Shown here: positions 1-6,453 of the stretch, piece after piece
How the letters are laid out: each line of letters starts with the position of its first letter
How positions within the stretch are numbered: position 1 is the stretch's first letter
Made by a program: the position numbers and the translations under genes
Notes under the pieces: generated by a model
The model's input: the letters and a program-made list of their open reading frames with translations, nothing else
What the model was told of the DNA's origin: nothing
Database searches by the model: none
DNA from: Lichenicola sp964249915
GTDB lineage: Bacteria; Pseudomonadota; Alphaproteobacteria; Acetobacterales; Acetobacteraceae
Direction of reading: 5' to 3'
DNA: 10,370 bases
Assembly: GCA_964249915.1 (NCBI GenBank)
Contig: CAXUEL010000121.1
Location: 1 to 10,370, forward strand

Positions 1-274
1 GTGCGGCGGCCTGCGGCAGCGCCAGGATGTCGCGGCTCCGCCCGGCGCCGCCGCGGTTCAGCACCGCCAGCGCCAGCGACAGCAGCATGAAGACGGCCGC
101 CAGGATCGCGGTGGTGCGGGTCAGCAGGTTGGCGGTGCCGCGCCCGCTCATGAAGGAGCCCATGCCTTGGCTGGAGCCGATGCCGAGGCCGCCGCCCTCG
201 CTGCGCTGGATCAGCACGGTGCCGATCAGCGTCAGCGTGACCAGGAGGTGCAGGACGAGCAGGGTGGCGATCAT
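1..274 (-). CDS. secG: Preprotein translocase subunit SecG (C-terminal end lies beyond the window)
   Basis: SecG is the small auxiliary subunit of the SecYEG channel in the inner membrane and assists SecA-driven protein export. Reading leftward from ATG at 274, 91 residues are visible with no stop before the window edge. The first 22 residues form a hydrophobic helix (begins MIATLLVLHLL). A polar glycine-rich loop follows, containing the family hallmark LIQRSEGGGLG (21-31) and a GIGSSQGMGSF stretch. A second hydrophobic helix lies at about 53-73, and a charged tail begins at NRGGAGRSRD. Two helices joined by a QRSEGGGLG-type loop are diagnostic for SecG. The start lies 13 bases after the tpiA stop, so the two genes are probably co-transcribed, an arrangement common in alphaproteobacteria. 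No strong Shine-Dalgarno is visible. The tail may continue as the variable, often Ala/Pro-rich extension seen in this class. Confidence 0.95.
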   Translation of the reverse strand, partial: MIATLLVLHLLVTLTLIGTVLIQRSEGGGLGIGSSQGMGSFMSGRGTANLLTRTTAILAAVFMLLSLALAVLNRGGAGRSRDILALPQAAA

Positions 275-287
275 GGCGGGTTCCGGC

Positions 288-1034
288 TCAGCCGCGCGCC
301 GCGGCGGCGATGGTGAGGAAGTCGGCGGGCTTCAGGCTGGCGCCGCCGACCAGCGCGCCGCCGACCTCCGGCACCGCGAGCAGGGTGGCGGCGTTCCCGG
401 CGTTCACCGAGCCGCCGTACAGGATGCGCACGCCGGTGCCGTTCTCGCCGAACTGGCGCACCAGCTCGGCGCGGATGAAGGCGTGCATGGTCAGCACGTC
501 GTCGGCGGTGGCGGTGCGGCCGGTGCCGATCGCCCAGACCGGCTCGTAGGCGACCACGCCGGGGCCGTCGGCGAAGCCGTGCGGCAGGCTGCCCTTGAGC
601 TGCCAGCCGACAGTATCCTCGTGCCCGTCGGCCAGGCGCTGGTCGGCGGTCTCGCCGACGCAGACGATCGGCACGAGCCCGGCCGCGGTGGCGGCCACCA
701 CCTTCTCGCGCACCGTCTCGTCCAGCTCCTTGTGGTCCTGCCGCCGCTCGGAGTGGCCCAGGATCACGTGGGTGGCACCGAGGTCGCGCAGCATCGGCGC
801 CGAGACGTCGCCGGTATGCTGTCCGTGCGGCGCCATGTGGCAATCCTGCCCGCCGACAGCGACCGGGCTGCCCGCCAGCAGCCGCACCACCGCGCCGACC
901 TGGGTGAAGGGCGGGCACACCAGCAGCTCGGCGGCGATGGCTCCGGCACCCGCGGCAAGCGCATGCGCCAGCGCCTGCGCCTCGGCGGCGGTGCCGTTCA
1001 TCTTCCAGTTGCCGGCGATCAGCTGACGGTCCAT
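288..1034 (-). CDS. tpiA: Triosephosphate isomerase
   Basis: This cytosolic enzyme interconverts dihydroxyacetone phosphate and glyceraldehyde 3-phosphate in glycolysis and gluconeogenesis. The 248-residue product has the usual bacterial length and all the catalytic signatures. GNWKMNG (8-14) holds Asn9 and Lys11, ILGHSERR (91-98) holds the electrophile His94, and AYEPVWAIGTG (162-172) holds the catalytic base Glu164 and the start of flexible loop 6. The phosphate-binding GGSVN (207-211) and GGASL (230-234) segments follow. I chose ATG 1034 because homologues begin just before the (K/R)xLIAGNWKMNG strand. The reading frame stays open upstream to an ATG at 1112, but that would add 26 residues with no family counterpart. 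secG follows 13 bases after the stop. The gene diverges from the ppiD-trp unit across a 158-base spacer. Confidence 0.98.
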   Translation of the reverse strand: MDRQLIAGNWKMNGTAAEAQALAHALAAGAGAIAAELLVCPPFTQVGAVVRLLAGSPVAVGGQDCHMAPHGQHTGDVSAPMLRDLGATHVILGHSERRQDHKELDETVREKVVAATAAGLVPIVCVGETADQRLADGHEDTVGWQLKGSLPHGFADGPGVVAYEPVWAIGTGRTATADDVLTMHAFIRAELVRQFGENGTGVRILYGGSVNAGNAATLLAVPEVGGALVGGASLKPADFLTIAAAARG

Positions 1035-1192
1035 GGGCGTGACGCAATCCCGATACCAGGCCGGACCGGGCAGGGTCAGGCGGGGCTGGTAGACCATGCC
1101 ACGCCCCGGCATGACAAGCCGCCGGCCGCACCCTATGGTGCGCCGCCTTTCGGGGCGCCGCTACGCACTCCGCCACCGTCCGGACACCTTTC
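1035..1192. promoter_or_regulatory. Divergent intergenic region between tpiA and ppiD
   Basis: These 158 bases are the longest non-coding stretch in the window and must supply promoters for both the leftward tpiA-secG pair and the rightward ppiD-trp unit. I see a good rightward sigma70-like pair (listed separately). Leftward there is TTGTCA (plus-strand 1112-1117), 5 of 6 to the -35 consensus, which overlaps the rightward -35 box; its -10 is poor (TCTACC after an 18-base gap). Two perfect 6-bp hairpins are present: CATGCC/GGCATG (1095-1100 and 1108-1113), and CGCACC/GGTGCG (1127-1132 and 1137-1142). Neither has a T-run, so they do not look like terminators. No tRNA, small ORF or known riboswitch is evident. 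Confidence 0.6.
1111..1139 (+). promoter_or_regulatory. Candidate sigma70-type promoter for ppiD-trp unit
   Basis: ATGACA (1111-1116) matches 5 of 6 bases of the TTGACA -35 box. A 17-base spacer separates it from TATGGT (1134-1139), which matches 4 of 6 of TATAAT. The predicted start of transcription, near 1146, would give a leader of about 47 bases before the ppiD ATG at 1193. This is the only well-spaced rightward pair I found in the spacer. The -10 box overlaps the loop and 3' arm of the hairpin at 1127-1142, which could be a protein-binding inverted repeat or chance in such GC-rich DNA. The assignment is by consensus only. Confidence 0.4.
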
Positions 1193-3124
1193 ATGCTCGC
1201 CTTCATGCGCCGCCTGTTCATCGGCTCCTGGCTCGGACGGATCCTGGCCGTGCTGATCTTCCTGAGCTTCGCCGTGTGGGGCATGGGCAGCTTCGTCACC
1301 GGGCTGGGCGGCGTGTCCGCCGGCAGCGTCGCCCGCGTCGCCGGGCAGAGCATCGGCAGCGAGGAGTTCGAGCGCACCTACCGGCGTGGCCTGGCCTCCG
1401 CGGCGCAGAACGGCGGCCTGGCCGACCCCACGACGCTGCCGTTCGACCAGAAGCGGCAGGTCGCCGCCCAGGCGCTGCAGCAGCTGGTGTTCCAGGCGGT
1501 GATCAACGACGCCGCCACCCGGATCGGCGTGGTGGTGCCGGACGCGGTGGTGCGCGAGCAGGTGTTCGCCGAAAAGGCGTTCCTGGGGTCGGACGGCCGG
1601 TTCAGCCGCGCCCTGTTCGACCAAAGGCTGCAGGCGGCCGGCTTCACCGAGGACGGGCTGATCCGCATCTTCCGCGAGCAGGCCGCGGCGCTGGCGCTGA
1701 TCGAGCCGATGCGGATCGGCGCCCACGCCCCAGGCGAGCTGGCGCGCCGCGCCTACGCGTTCGGCGCCGAGCAGCGCGTGCTGGACATGGCGAGCCTGCC
1801 GTTCGGCGCCATCCCGGCGCCGCCCGCCCCGGACGACGCCGTGCTGCGCCGCTACTACGACAACAACAAGGACCGTTTCGGCGCACCGGAATACCGCAAG
1901 ATCAAGCTGGTGCTGCTGTCGCCTGACACGGTGGCGCATGGGCTGGAGGTGTCCGAGGCGGACGAGCGCAAGCTCTACGACGAGCTGACCCCGCGCTACC
2001 ACGTGGCCGAGAAGCGCTCGGTGCAGGTGATGATCGCGGGCGACCAGGCGCGGGCGACGCAGATCGCCGCCCTGTGGCAGGGCGGCATCGGCTGGAGCCA
2101 GCTGCAGGCGACGGCCAAGGACGCGACGCCGATCGCGCTGGACGACGCCACCGCCGCCAGCATCCCGTCGCCCGACATCGCCAAGCTGACCTTCGCCACC
2201 GCACCCGGCACGCTGGCCGGGCCGGCGAAGACCGAGGCCGGCTGGGTGGTGCTCCGGGTCAACAAGGTGACGCCGGCGCAGGACCGCAGCTTCGCCCAGG
2301 CGCAGGGCGAGCTGCACGACATCATCGCCCGGCAGCGCGCCAACGCGCTGCTGTCGCCGCGGGTGCAGAAGCTGCAGGACGCGATCGCCGGCGGCGGCCT
2401 CGACGCCATCCCGGCCGACCTCGGCGCGGTGCCCGCCGAAGGCTCGCTGGACGCGCAAGGCCTGACGCGTTCCGGCGACCCGGCGCCGCTGCCGGGCTCC
2501 GAGGCGGTGCGCAAGGCGATCGTGGCCCAGGCCTTCACGGCGCGCAAGGGCGACGTCCCGACCCTGATGCAGGGCCCGGAAGGCAGCTGGTACGCGCTGG
2601 TGGTCGAGGACGTCACCCCGGCGTCGCCGCTGTCCTTCGTGCAGGCGGCCGACCGTGTGCGCGCCGACTGGCAGCAGGACCAGGTGCGTCATGCTGATGA
2701 GCAGCACGCGGCCGCGCTGTATGCCGACGCCGACGCGCATCACGGACTGGCAGCGGTGGCGGCGGCCACGCCCGGATCGGTACCCGGGCTGCTGACCGGC
2801 ATCCCGGTGCGCCGCGGGCGGAACCAGGGCCCGGTACCGGCCAACCTGGCGCAGATCGCGTTCTCCCTCGCTCCCGGCACCTCGACCATGCTGCAAACCC
2901 CGGACGGGTTCGTGGTCGCCACCGTGACCGCGGTCCGCAATCCCGATCCGGCGAAGGATCACACCGGATACGCGCGTGTCCGCGACGCGCTGGACGCGGC
3001 GATGGCCGACGACGTCGAGAATAGCTACGTCACCGCATTGCGCGATCGCGCCCATCCGTCGATCGACGACAAGGCGGTGGAGCAGGTGGTCGGCACGCCG
3101 GCGGGTCCCGGCAGCGGGTCGTGA
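1193..3124 (+). CDS. ppiD: PpiD/SurA-like membrane-anchored periplasmic folding factor (peptidylprolyl isomerase family)
   Basis: PpiD proteins are anchored in the inner membrane near the Sec translocon and act as chaperones for exported polypeptides. The 643-residue product is close to the roughly 620-630 usual for the family. A short cytoplasmic Arg-rich start (RR at 6-7) precedes a single membrane helix at about 15-36, including the PpiD-typical SFAVWGMGSF. A SurA-N-like helical chaperone domain follows (about 44-190, with VARVAGQSIGSEEFERTYRR at its start). A parvulin-like segment spans about 225-360, and a second all-periplasmic region about 400-600 has repeat-like SWYALVVEDVTPASPL and GFVVATVTAV strands. 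The parvulin segment lacks the usual ASHIL and GGDLGW motifs, so isomerase activity is doubtful. ATG 1193 gives the family-typical MLxFMR start. The stop overlaps trpE (GTGA), so both genes are probably translated as a coupled pair. Confidence 0.9.
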   Translation: MLAFMRRLFIGSWLGRILAVLIFLSFAVWGMGSFVTGLGGVSAGSVARVAGQSIGSEEFERTYRRGLASAAQNGGLADPTTLPFDQKRQVAAQALQQLVFQAVINDAATRIGVVVPDAVVREQVFAEKAFLGSDGRFSRALFDQRLQAAGFTEDGLIRIFREQAAALALIEPMRIGAHAPGELARRAYAFGAEQRVLDMASLPFGAIPAPPAPDDAVLRRYYDNNKDRFGAPEYRKIKLVLLSPDTVAHGLEVSEADERKLYDELTPRYHVAEKRSVQVMIAGDQARATQIAALWQGGIGWSQLQATAKDATPIALDDATAASIPSPDIAKLTFATAPGTLAGPAKTEAGWVVLRVNKVTPAQDRSFAQAQGELHDIIARQRANALLSPRVQKLQDAIAGGGLDAIPADLGAVPAEGSLDAQGLTRSGDPAPLPGSEAVRKAIVAQAFTARKGDVPTLMQGPEGSWYALVVEDVTPASPLSFVQAADRVRADWQQDQVRHADEQHAAALYADADAHHGLAAVAAATPGSVPGLLTGIPVRRGRNQGPVPANLAQIAFSLAPGTSTMLQTPDGFVVATVTAVRNPDPAKDHTGYARVRDALDAAMADDVENSYVTALRDRAHPSIDDKAVEQVVGTPAGPGSGS

Positions 3125-4605
3125 GCGGAGTCCCCGCCGCACTGGTCTGGACGGTGGAGGCGGCGGACCTGCTGACCCCGGTCGCGGCCTTCCTCAAGCT
3201 GCGCCGCCACCTTCCCGGCGCCGAGCGCAACGGCTTCCTGCTGGAAAGCATCGAAGGCGGCGTCGCGCGCGGGCGCTATTCCGTGATCGGCCTGCTGCCG
3301 GACCTCCTCTGGCGCTGCCGTGACGGCGCGGTGTCGTCGCAGGCGGCCGGCGAGGGGCAGGACTTCGTGCCGGACCACCGGCCGGCGATCGACAGCCTGC
3401 GTGCGCTGGTGGCAGACAGCCGTCTTGCCCTGCCGCCCGGCCTGCCGCCGATGATCGGCGGGGTGTTCGGCTATCTCGGCTACGACATGGTGCGCCGGAT
3501 GGAGCACCTGCCGGACCCGCCGCCGGACGATCTCGGCCTGCCGGAAGCCATGCTGCTGCGCCCGTCGCTGTTCGCGGTGTTCGACAACGTCCGCGACGAG
3601 CTGACCCTGGCGGTGCCGGTGCGGGGGGACGGGGATCCGCAGGCGCTGCTCGACCGCGCCCGCGCGGCGCTGTCGCTGGAGCTGCCCCCCGAGGCACGAT
3701 CTGCCGAGGCGCCGCCGGAGCGGCCCGTGGCGGGACCGGTCGAGCCGCGCTCGAACTTCTCCCGCGACGGCTTCCTCGGCGTGGTGCGGCGCATCCAGGA
3801 GTACATCGCCGCCGGCGACGCGTTCCAGGTGGTGCCGAGCCAGCGCTTTTCCGCTCCCTTCGCGCTGCCGCCGTTCGCGCTCTACCGCGCTCTGCGCCGC
3901 ATCAACCCGGCGCCGTTCCTTTTCTTTCTCGACCTCGGCACGGAGACGGACGGGTTCCAGCTGGTGGGCAGCAGCCCGGAGGTGCTGGTGCGGCTGCGCG
4001 ACGGCATCGTCACCGTGCGCCCGCTGGCCGGAACCCGCCCGCGCGGCGCCGACCCGGAGGCCGACCGGGCGCTGGCGGCCGAGCTGCTCGCCGACCCGAA
4101 GGAGCGCGCCGAGCACCTGATGCTGGTCGACCTCGGCCGCAACGACGTCGGCCGGGTCGCCACGCTCGGCAGCGTCGCCGTTCGCGAAAGCTTCGCCATC
4201 GAGCGCTTCAGCCACGTCATGCACATCTCCTCCACGGTGGAGGGCACCCTGCGTCCGGAGCTGGACGCGCTGGACGCGCTGGTGGCGGGCTTCCCGGCCG
4301 GCACCCTCACGGGGGCTCCGAAGATACGCGCCATGCAGATCATCGACGAGGTGGAGCCGACCCGTCGCGGCACCTATGCCGGCTGCATCGGCTGGTTCGG
4401 CGCCGACGGCACCATGGACACCTGCATCGGCCTGCGCATGGCGCTGCTGAAGGACGGCACCATGCACGTCCAGGCCGGCTGCGGCGTGGTCGCTGACAGC
4501 GTGCCGGAGGCCGAGTACGAGGAAACCCGGCAGAAGGCGCGCGCCCTGTTCCGCGCGGCCGAGGCGGCCCACGCCCAGGCAGCTGCCCAGGCGGCCGCCC
4601 GTTGA
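3121..4605 (+). CDS. trpE: Anthranilate synthase component I
   Basis: TrpE converts chorismate and ammonia to anthranilate and pyruvate, the first committed step of tryptophan synthesis. It normally uses ammonia passed on by the TrpG glutaminase. The 494-residue product has the full family architecture. The N-terminal regulatory domain carries LLES (40-43) and INPAPFLFF (261-269), the equivalents of the tryptophan feedback pocket, so feedback inhibition is probably retained. The chorismate-binding domain shows AGDAFQVVPSQRF (231-243), GSSPEVLVR (283-291), PLAGTRPRG (301-309), EHLMLVDLGRND (331-342), HVMHISSTVEGTL (365-377), GTLTGAPKIRAM (394-405) and GTYAGCIGWFG (417-427). The start is GTG at 3121, overlapping the ppiD stop by four bases. 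There is no Shine-Dalgarno ahead of it, which suggests translational coupling. No tryptophan-rich leader peptide precedes the gene. The Ala/Gln-rich tail (478-494) is family-variable. Confidence 0.97.
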   Translation: MSGVPAALVWTVEAADLLTPVAAFLKLRRHLPGAERNGFLLESIEGGVARGRYSVIGLLPDLLWRCRDGAVSSQAAGEGQDFVPDHRPAIDSLRALVADSRLALPPGLPPMIGGVFGYLGYDMVRRMEHLPDPPPDDLGLPEAMLLRPSLFAVFDNVRDELTLAVPVRGDGDPQALLDRARAALSLELPPEARSAEAPPERPVAGPVEPRSNFSRDGFLGVVRRIQEYIAAGDAFQVVPSQRFSAPFALPPFALYRALRRINPAPFLFFLDLGTETDGFQLVGSSPEVLVRLRDGIVTVRPLAGTRPRGADPEADRALAAELLADPKERAEHLMLVDLGRNDVGRVATLGSVAVRESFAIERFSHVMHISSTVEGTLRPELDALDALVAGFPAGTLTGAPKIRAMQIIDEVEPTRRGTYAGCIGWFGADGTMDTCIGLRMALLKDGTMHVQAGCGVVADSVPEAEYEETRQKARALFRAAEAAHAQAAAQAAAR

Positions 4606-4607
4606 TC

Positions 4608-4632
4608 CGGCCGGTTTGACCCTGCCCGGCCG
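4608..4632 (+). other. GC hairpin in the trpE-trpG spacer
   Basis: A perfect 7-bp inverted repeat, CGGCCGG (4608-4614) and CCGGCCG (4626-4632), flanks an 11-base loop. It starts three bases after the trpE stop codon, inside the only sizeable gap (45 bases) in the trp cluster. There is no following T-run (the next bases are CGTCTCC), so it is not a classic intrinsic terminator. It might moderate the TrpE:TrpG ratio by RNA processing or pausing, or be chance at this base composition. Confidence 0.3.
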
Positions 4633-4650
4633 CGTCTCCACAATGCCGCC

Positions 4651-5250
4651 ATGATTCTGCTGATCGACAACTACGACAGCTTCACCTTCAACCTGGTGCA
4701 CTACCTGGGCGAGCTGGGGGAGGAGTGCGACGTGCGACGCAACGACGCCCTGTCGCCGCAGGACGCGCTGGCGCTGGCGCCGGACGCGATCGTGCTTTCG
4801 CCCGGCCCGTGTTCGCCGAGCGAGGCCGGCATCTGCTGCGCGCTGATCGCCGAGGCAGCCGGGCGCGTGCCGGTGTTCGGCGTCTGCCTCGGCCACCAGG
4901 CGATCGGCCAGGTGTTCGGCGCCGAGGTGGTGCGCGCGCCGACCCCGATGCACGGCAAGGTCAGCCCGGTCGAGCACGACGACAGCGACGTGTTCGCCGG
5001 CCTGCCTACGCCGTTCAACGCCACCCGCTACCACAGCCTGACGGTGCGGCCGGACACGCTGCCGCCCACCCTGGTCGAGACCGCCCGCACCGCCGACGGC
5101 GTGGTGATGGGCCTGCGCCATCGCGACTGGCCGATCTTCGGGGTGCAGTTCCATCCCGAAAGCATCGCATCCGAGCACGGCCACGCCATCCTGGCCAACT
5201 TCCTGGCCCTGGCGCGTGGCCGGAACCGTCCCGCTGTCCGGGCGGCCTGA
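4651..5250 (+). CDS. trpG: Anthranilate synthase component II (glutamine amidotransferase)
   Basis: TrpG hydrolyses glutamine and channels ammonia to TrpE to form anthranilate. The protein is 199 residues, the usual length for a stand-alone class I amidotransferase. It opens with the family hallmark LLIDNYDSFTFNLVHYLGELG. SPGPCSP (50-56) forms the oxyanion strand, FGVCLGHQAIGQ (76-87) carries the nucleophile Cys79, and FGVQFHPESI (163-172) supplies His168 and Glu170 of the triad. The RYHSL segment (126-130) is also typical of TrpG/PabA. Such proteins often serve both anthranilate and p-aminobenzoate synthases; the position directly after trpE favours the tryptophan role here. It is not fused to TrpE, unlike the TrpEG fusions of Rhizobiales. 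No clear Shine-Dalgarno precedes ATG 4651. An earlier ATG at 4643 is out of frame. Confidence 0.96.
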   Translation: MILLIDNYDSFTFNLVHYLGELGEECDVRRNDALSPQDALALAPDAIVLSPGPCSPSEAGICCALIAEAAGRVPVFGVCLGHQAIGQVFGAEVVRAPTPMHGKVSPVEHDDSDVFAGLPTPFNATRYHSLTVRPDTLPPTLVETARTADGVVMGLRHRDWPIFGVQFHPESIASEHGHAILANFLALARGRNRPAVRAA

Positions 5251-5272
5251 GCGATGGACCCGTCCTGACCGG

Positions 5273-6409
5273 ATGGCCGACCCCCTCACGTTGAAGCCGG
5301 TGCTGGCGCGGATCGCGTCCGGCGCGACGCTGGACGAGGCCGAGGCCGAGGCGGCGTTCGCGATCGTGATGCGGGGCGATGCGACGCCGGCGCAGATCGC
5401 CGCCCTGGCGACCGGCCTGCGCGTGCGCGGGGAAACCGTGGCCGAGCTCGCCGGCGCCGTGCGGGCGATGCGGGCGCGCATGCTCGCGGTGCCGGGCGTG
5501 GCCGACGCGATCGACGTGTGCGGCACCGGCGGCGACGGCCACGACACCCTGAACGTGTCCACCGCGGTCGCCTTCGTGCTGGCCGCACTCGGCGTGCCGG
5601 TGGCCAAGCACGGCAACCGGGCCCAGTCGTCCCGCGCCGGTGCGTCCGACACGCTCGGGGCGCTGGGCCTGCGCCTCGACGCCGACCCGCAGACGCTGGA
5701 ACACACGCTGCAGCGGCACGGGATCGCGTTCCTGTCCGCGCCGCTGCACCATCCGGCGATGCGCCACGCGGCCGCGGTGCGCGCCGAGCTCGGCTTCCGC
5801 ACCGTGTTCAACCTGCTCGGCCCCCTGTGCAACCCGGCCGGCGTGCGCCGGCAGGTGATCGGCGTGTTCGACCCCGCCTGGCAGGCGCCGATCGCCCGCA
5901 CCCTCGGCCGGCTCGGCTCGGACCTGGTCTGGGTGGTGCATGGCGAGGACGCGTCCGGCGCCGCGCCGAACGGGCTGGACGAGCTCGGGCTGTGCGGGCC
6001 GAACCGGGTGGTGGCGTTCGACCGCGGCCGGCTGACCCGGTTCGGCTTCGAGCCGGGCGATCTGGGCCTGCCGGCGCATCCCGTGGGCGCCATCGCCGGC
6101 GGCGACACCGCGTTCAACGCCGCGGCACTCGAGCGCCTGCTGTCCGGGGAGCCCGGCCCCTACCGCGACACGGTGCTGCTCAACGCGTCCGCCGCCTTGC
6201 AGGTGAGCGGGCGCGGCCGCATCTCCTTGAACGGGCCGCACGACGCGGCCACCGTGCCGGAGGAGGCAGCGGAGGTGGCGCCGCCGATCGAAGACTTGCG
6301 CGATGGCCTCGGCCATGCCGCCCGGGCGATCGACGACGGCGCGGCGCTGGCGATCCTGACGGCGATGCGCCGGCAGACGGTGCCAGGCAGGCAGGACGGC
6401 GACAGCTGA
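5273..6409 (+). CDS. trpD: Anthranilate phosphoribosyltransferase
   Basis: TrpD transfers phosphoribose from PRPP to anthranilate, the second step of the pathway. The 378-residue product shows the full signature set: DVCGTGGDGHDTLNVSTA (81-98, PRPP loop), KHGNRAQSSRAGASD (112-126, anthranilate and phosphate contacts), FNLLGPLCNPAG (179-190), GLDEL with the metal-binding Asp236-Glu237, and NASAAL (304-309). It is about 30-40 residues longer than a typical TrpD (roughly 330-350). The extra length appears to sit at about 224-233 (before GLDEL) and about 311-339 (before the DLRDGLGHAARAI helix). I chose ATG 5273, 22 bases after the trpG stop, because homologues begin just before LKPVLARI. A GTG at 5216 would overlap trpG by 35 bases and add 19 residues of unlikely sequence. 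trpC follows immediately. Confidence 0.96.
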   Translation: MADPLTLKPVLARIASGATLDEAEAEAAFAIVMRGDATPAQIAALATGLRVRGETVAELAGAVRAMRARMLAVPGVADAIDVCGTGGDGHDTLNVSTAVAFVLAALGVPVAKHGNRAQSSRAGASDTLGALGLRLDADPQTLEHTLQRHGIAFLSAPLHHPAMRHAAAVRAELGFRTVFNLLGPLCNPAGVRRQVIGVFDPAWQAPIARTLGRLGSDLVWVVHGEDASGAAPNGLDELGLCGPNRVVAFDRGRLTRFGFEPGDLGLPAHPVGAIAGGDTAFNAAALERLLSGEPGPYRDTVLLNASAALQVSGRGRISLNGPHDAATVPEEAAEVAPPIEDLRDGLGHAARAIDDGAALAILTAMRRQTVPGRQDGDS

Positions 6410-6453
6410 GGATGTTCGAACTTGAACAGCGTTCACACGGACGCGTCGCCGCG

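Noticed and set aside
1127..1142. Hairpin as a bidirectional transcription terminator
   Set aside because: The stem is short, no T-run follows on either strand, and the region lies upstream of both flanking genes, where a terminator is not expected.
27..1256. Plus-strand open frame opposite secG and tpiA
   Set aside because: The opposite strand encodes unmistakable SecG and triosephosphate isomerase; this frame is a shadow running through the divergent promoter region.
1133..3142. Minus-strand open frame of about 669 codons opposite ppiD
   Set aside because: The translation is His/Arg/Gly-rich with no domain, and the sense strand carries a coherent membrane-anchored protein with good codon usage.
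5254..5268. Four-codon minicistron (ATG to TGA) between trpG and trpD
   Set aside because: It is too short to distinguish from chance, has no Shine-Dalgarno and no tryptophan codon that would suggest an attenuator.
5216..5272. Upstream GTG start for trpD overlapping trpG
   Set aside because: It would add 19 residues of Arg/Pro-rich sequence not typical of TrpD, while ATG 5273 gives the expected N-terminus.
3025..6117. Very long open frame (about 1030 codons) on the minus strand across trpE, trpG and trpD
   Set aside because: It is antisense to genes with complete family motifs, shows only low-complexity Arg/Ala/His-rich translation, and long antisense frames are expected where codons end almost always in G or C.
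6424..6434. LexA (SOS) box at GAACAGCGTTC
   Set aside because: The three-base spacing matches neither the GAAC-N4-GTTC type nor the alphaproteobacterial direct GTTC-N7-GTTC type, and no SOS gene follows.
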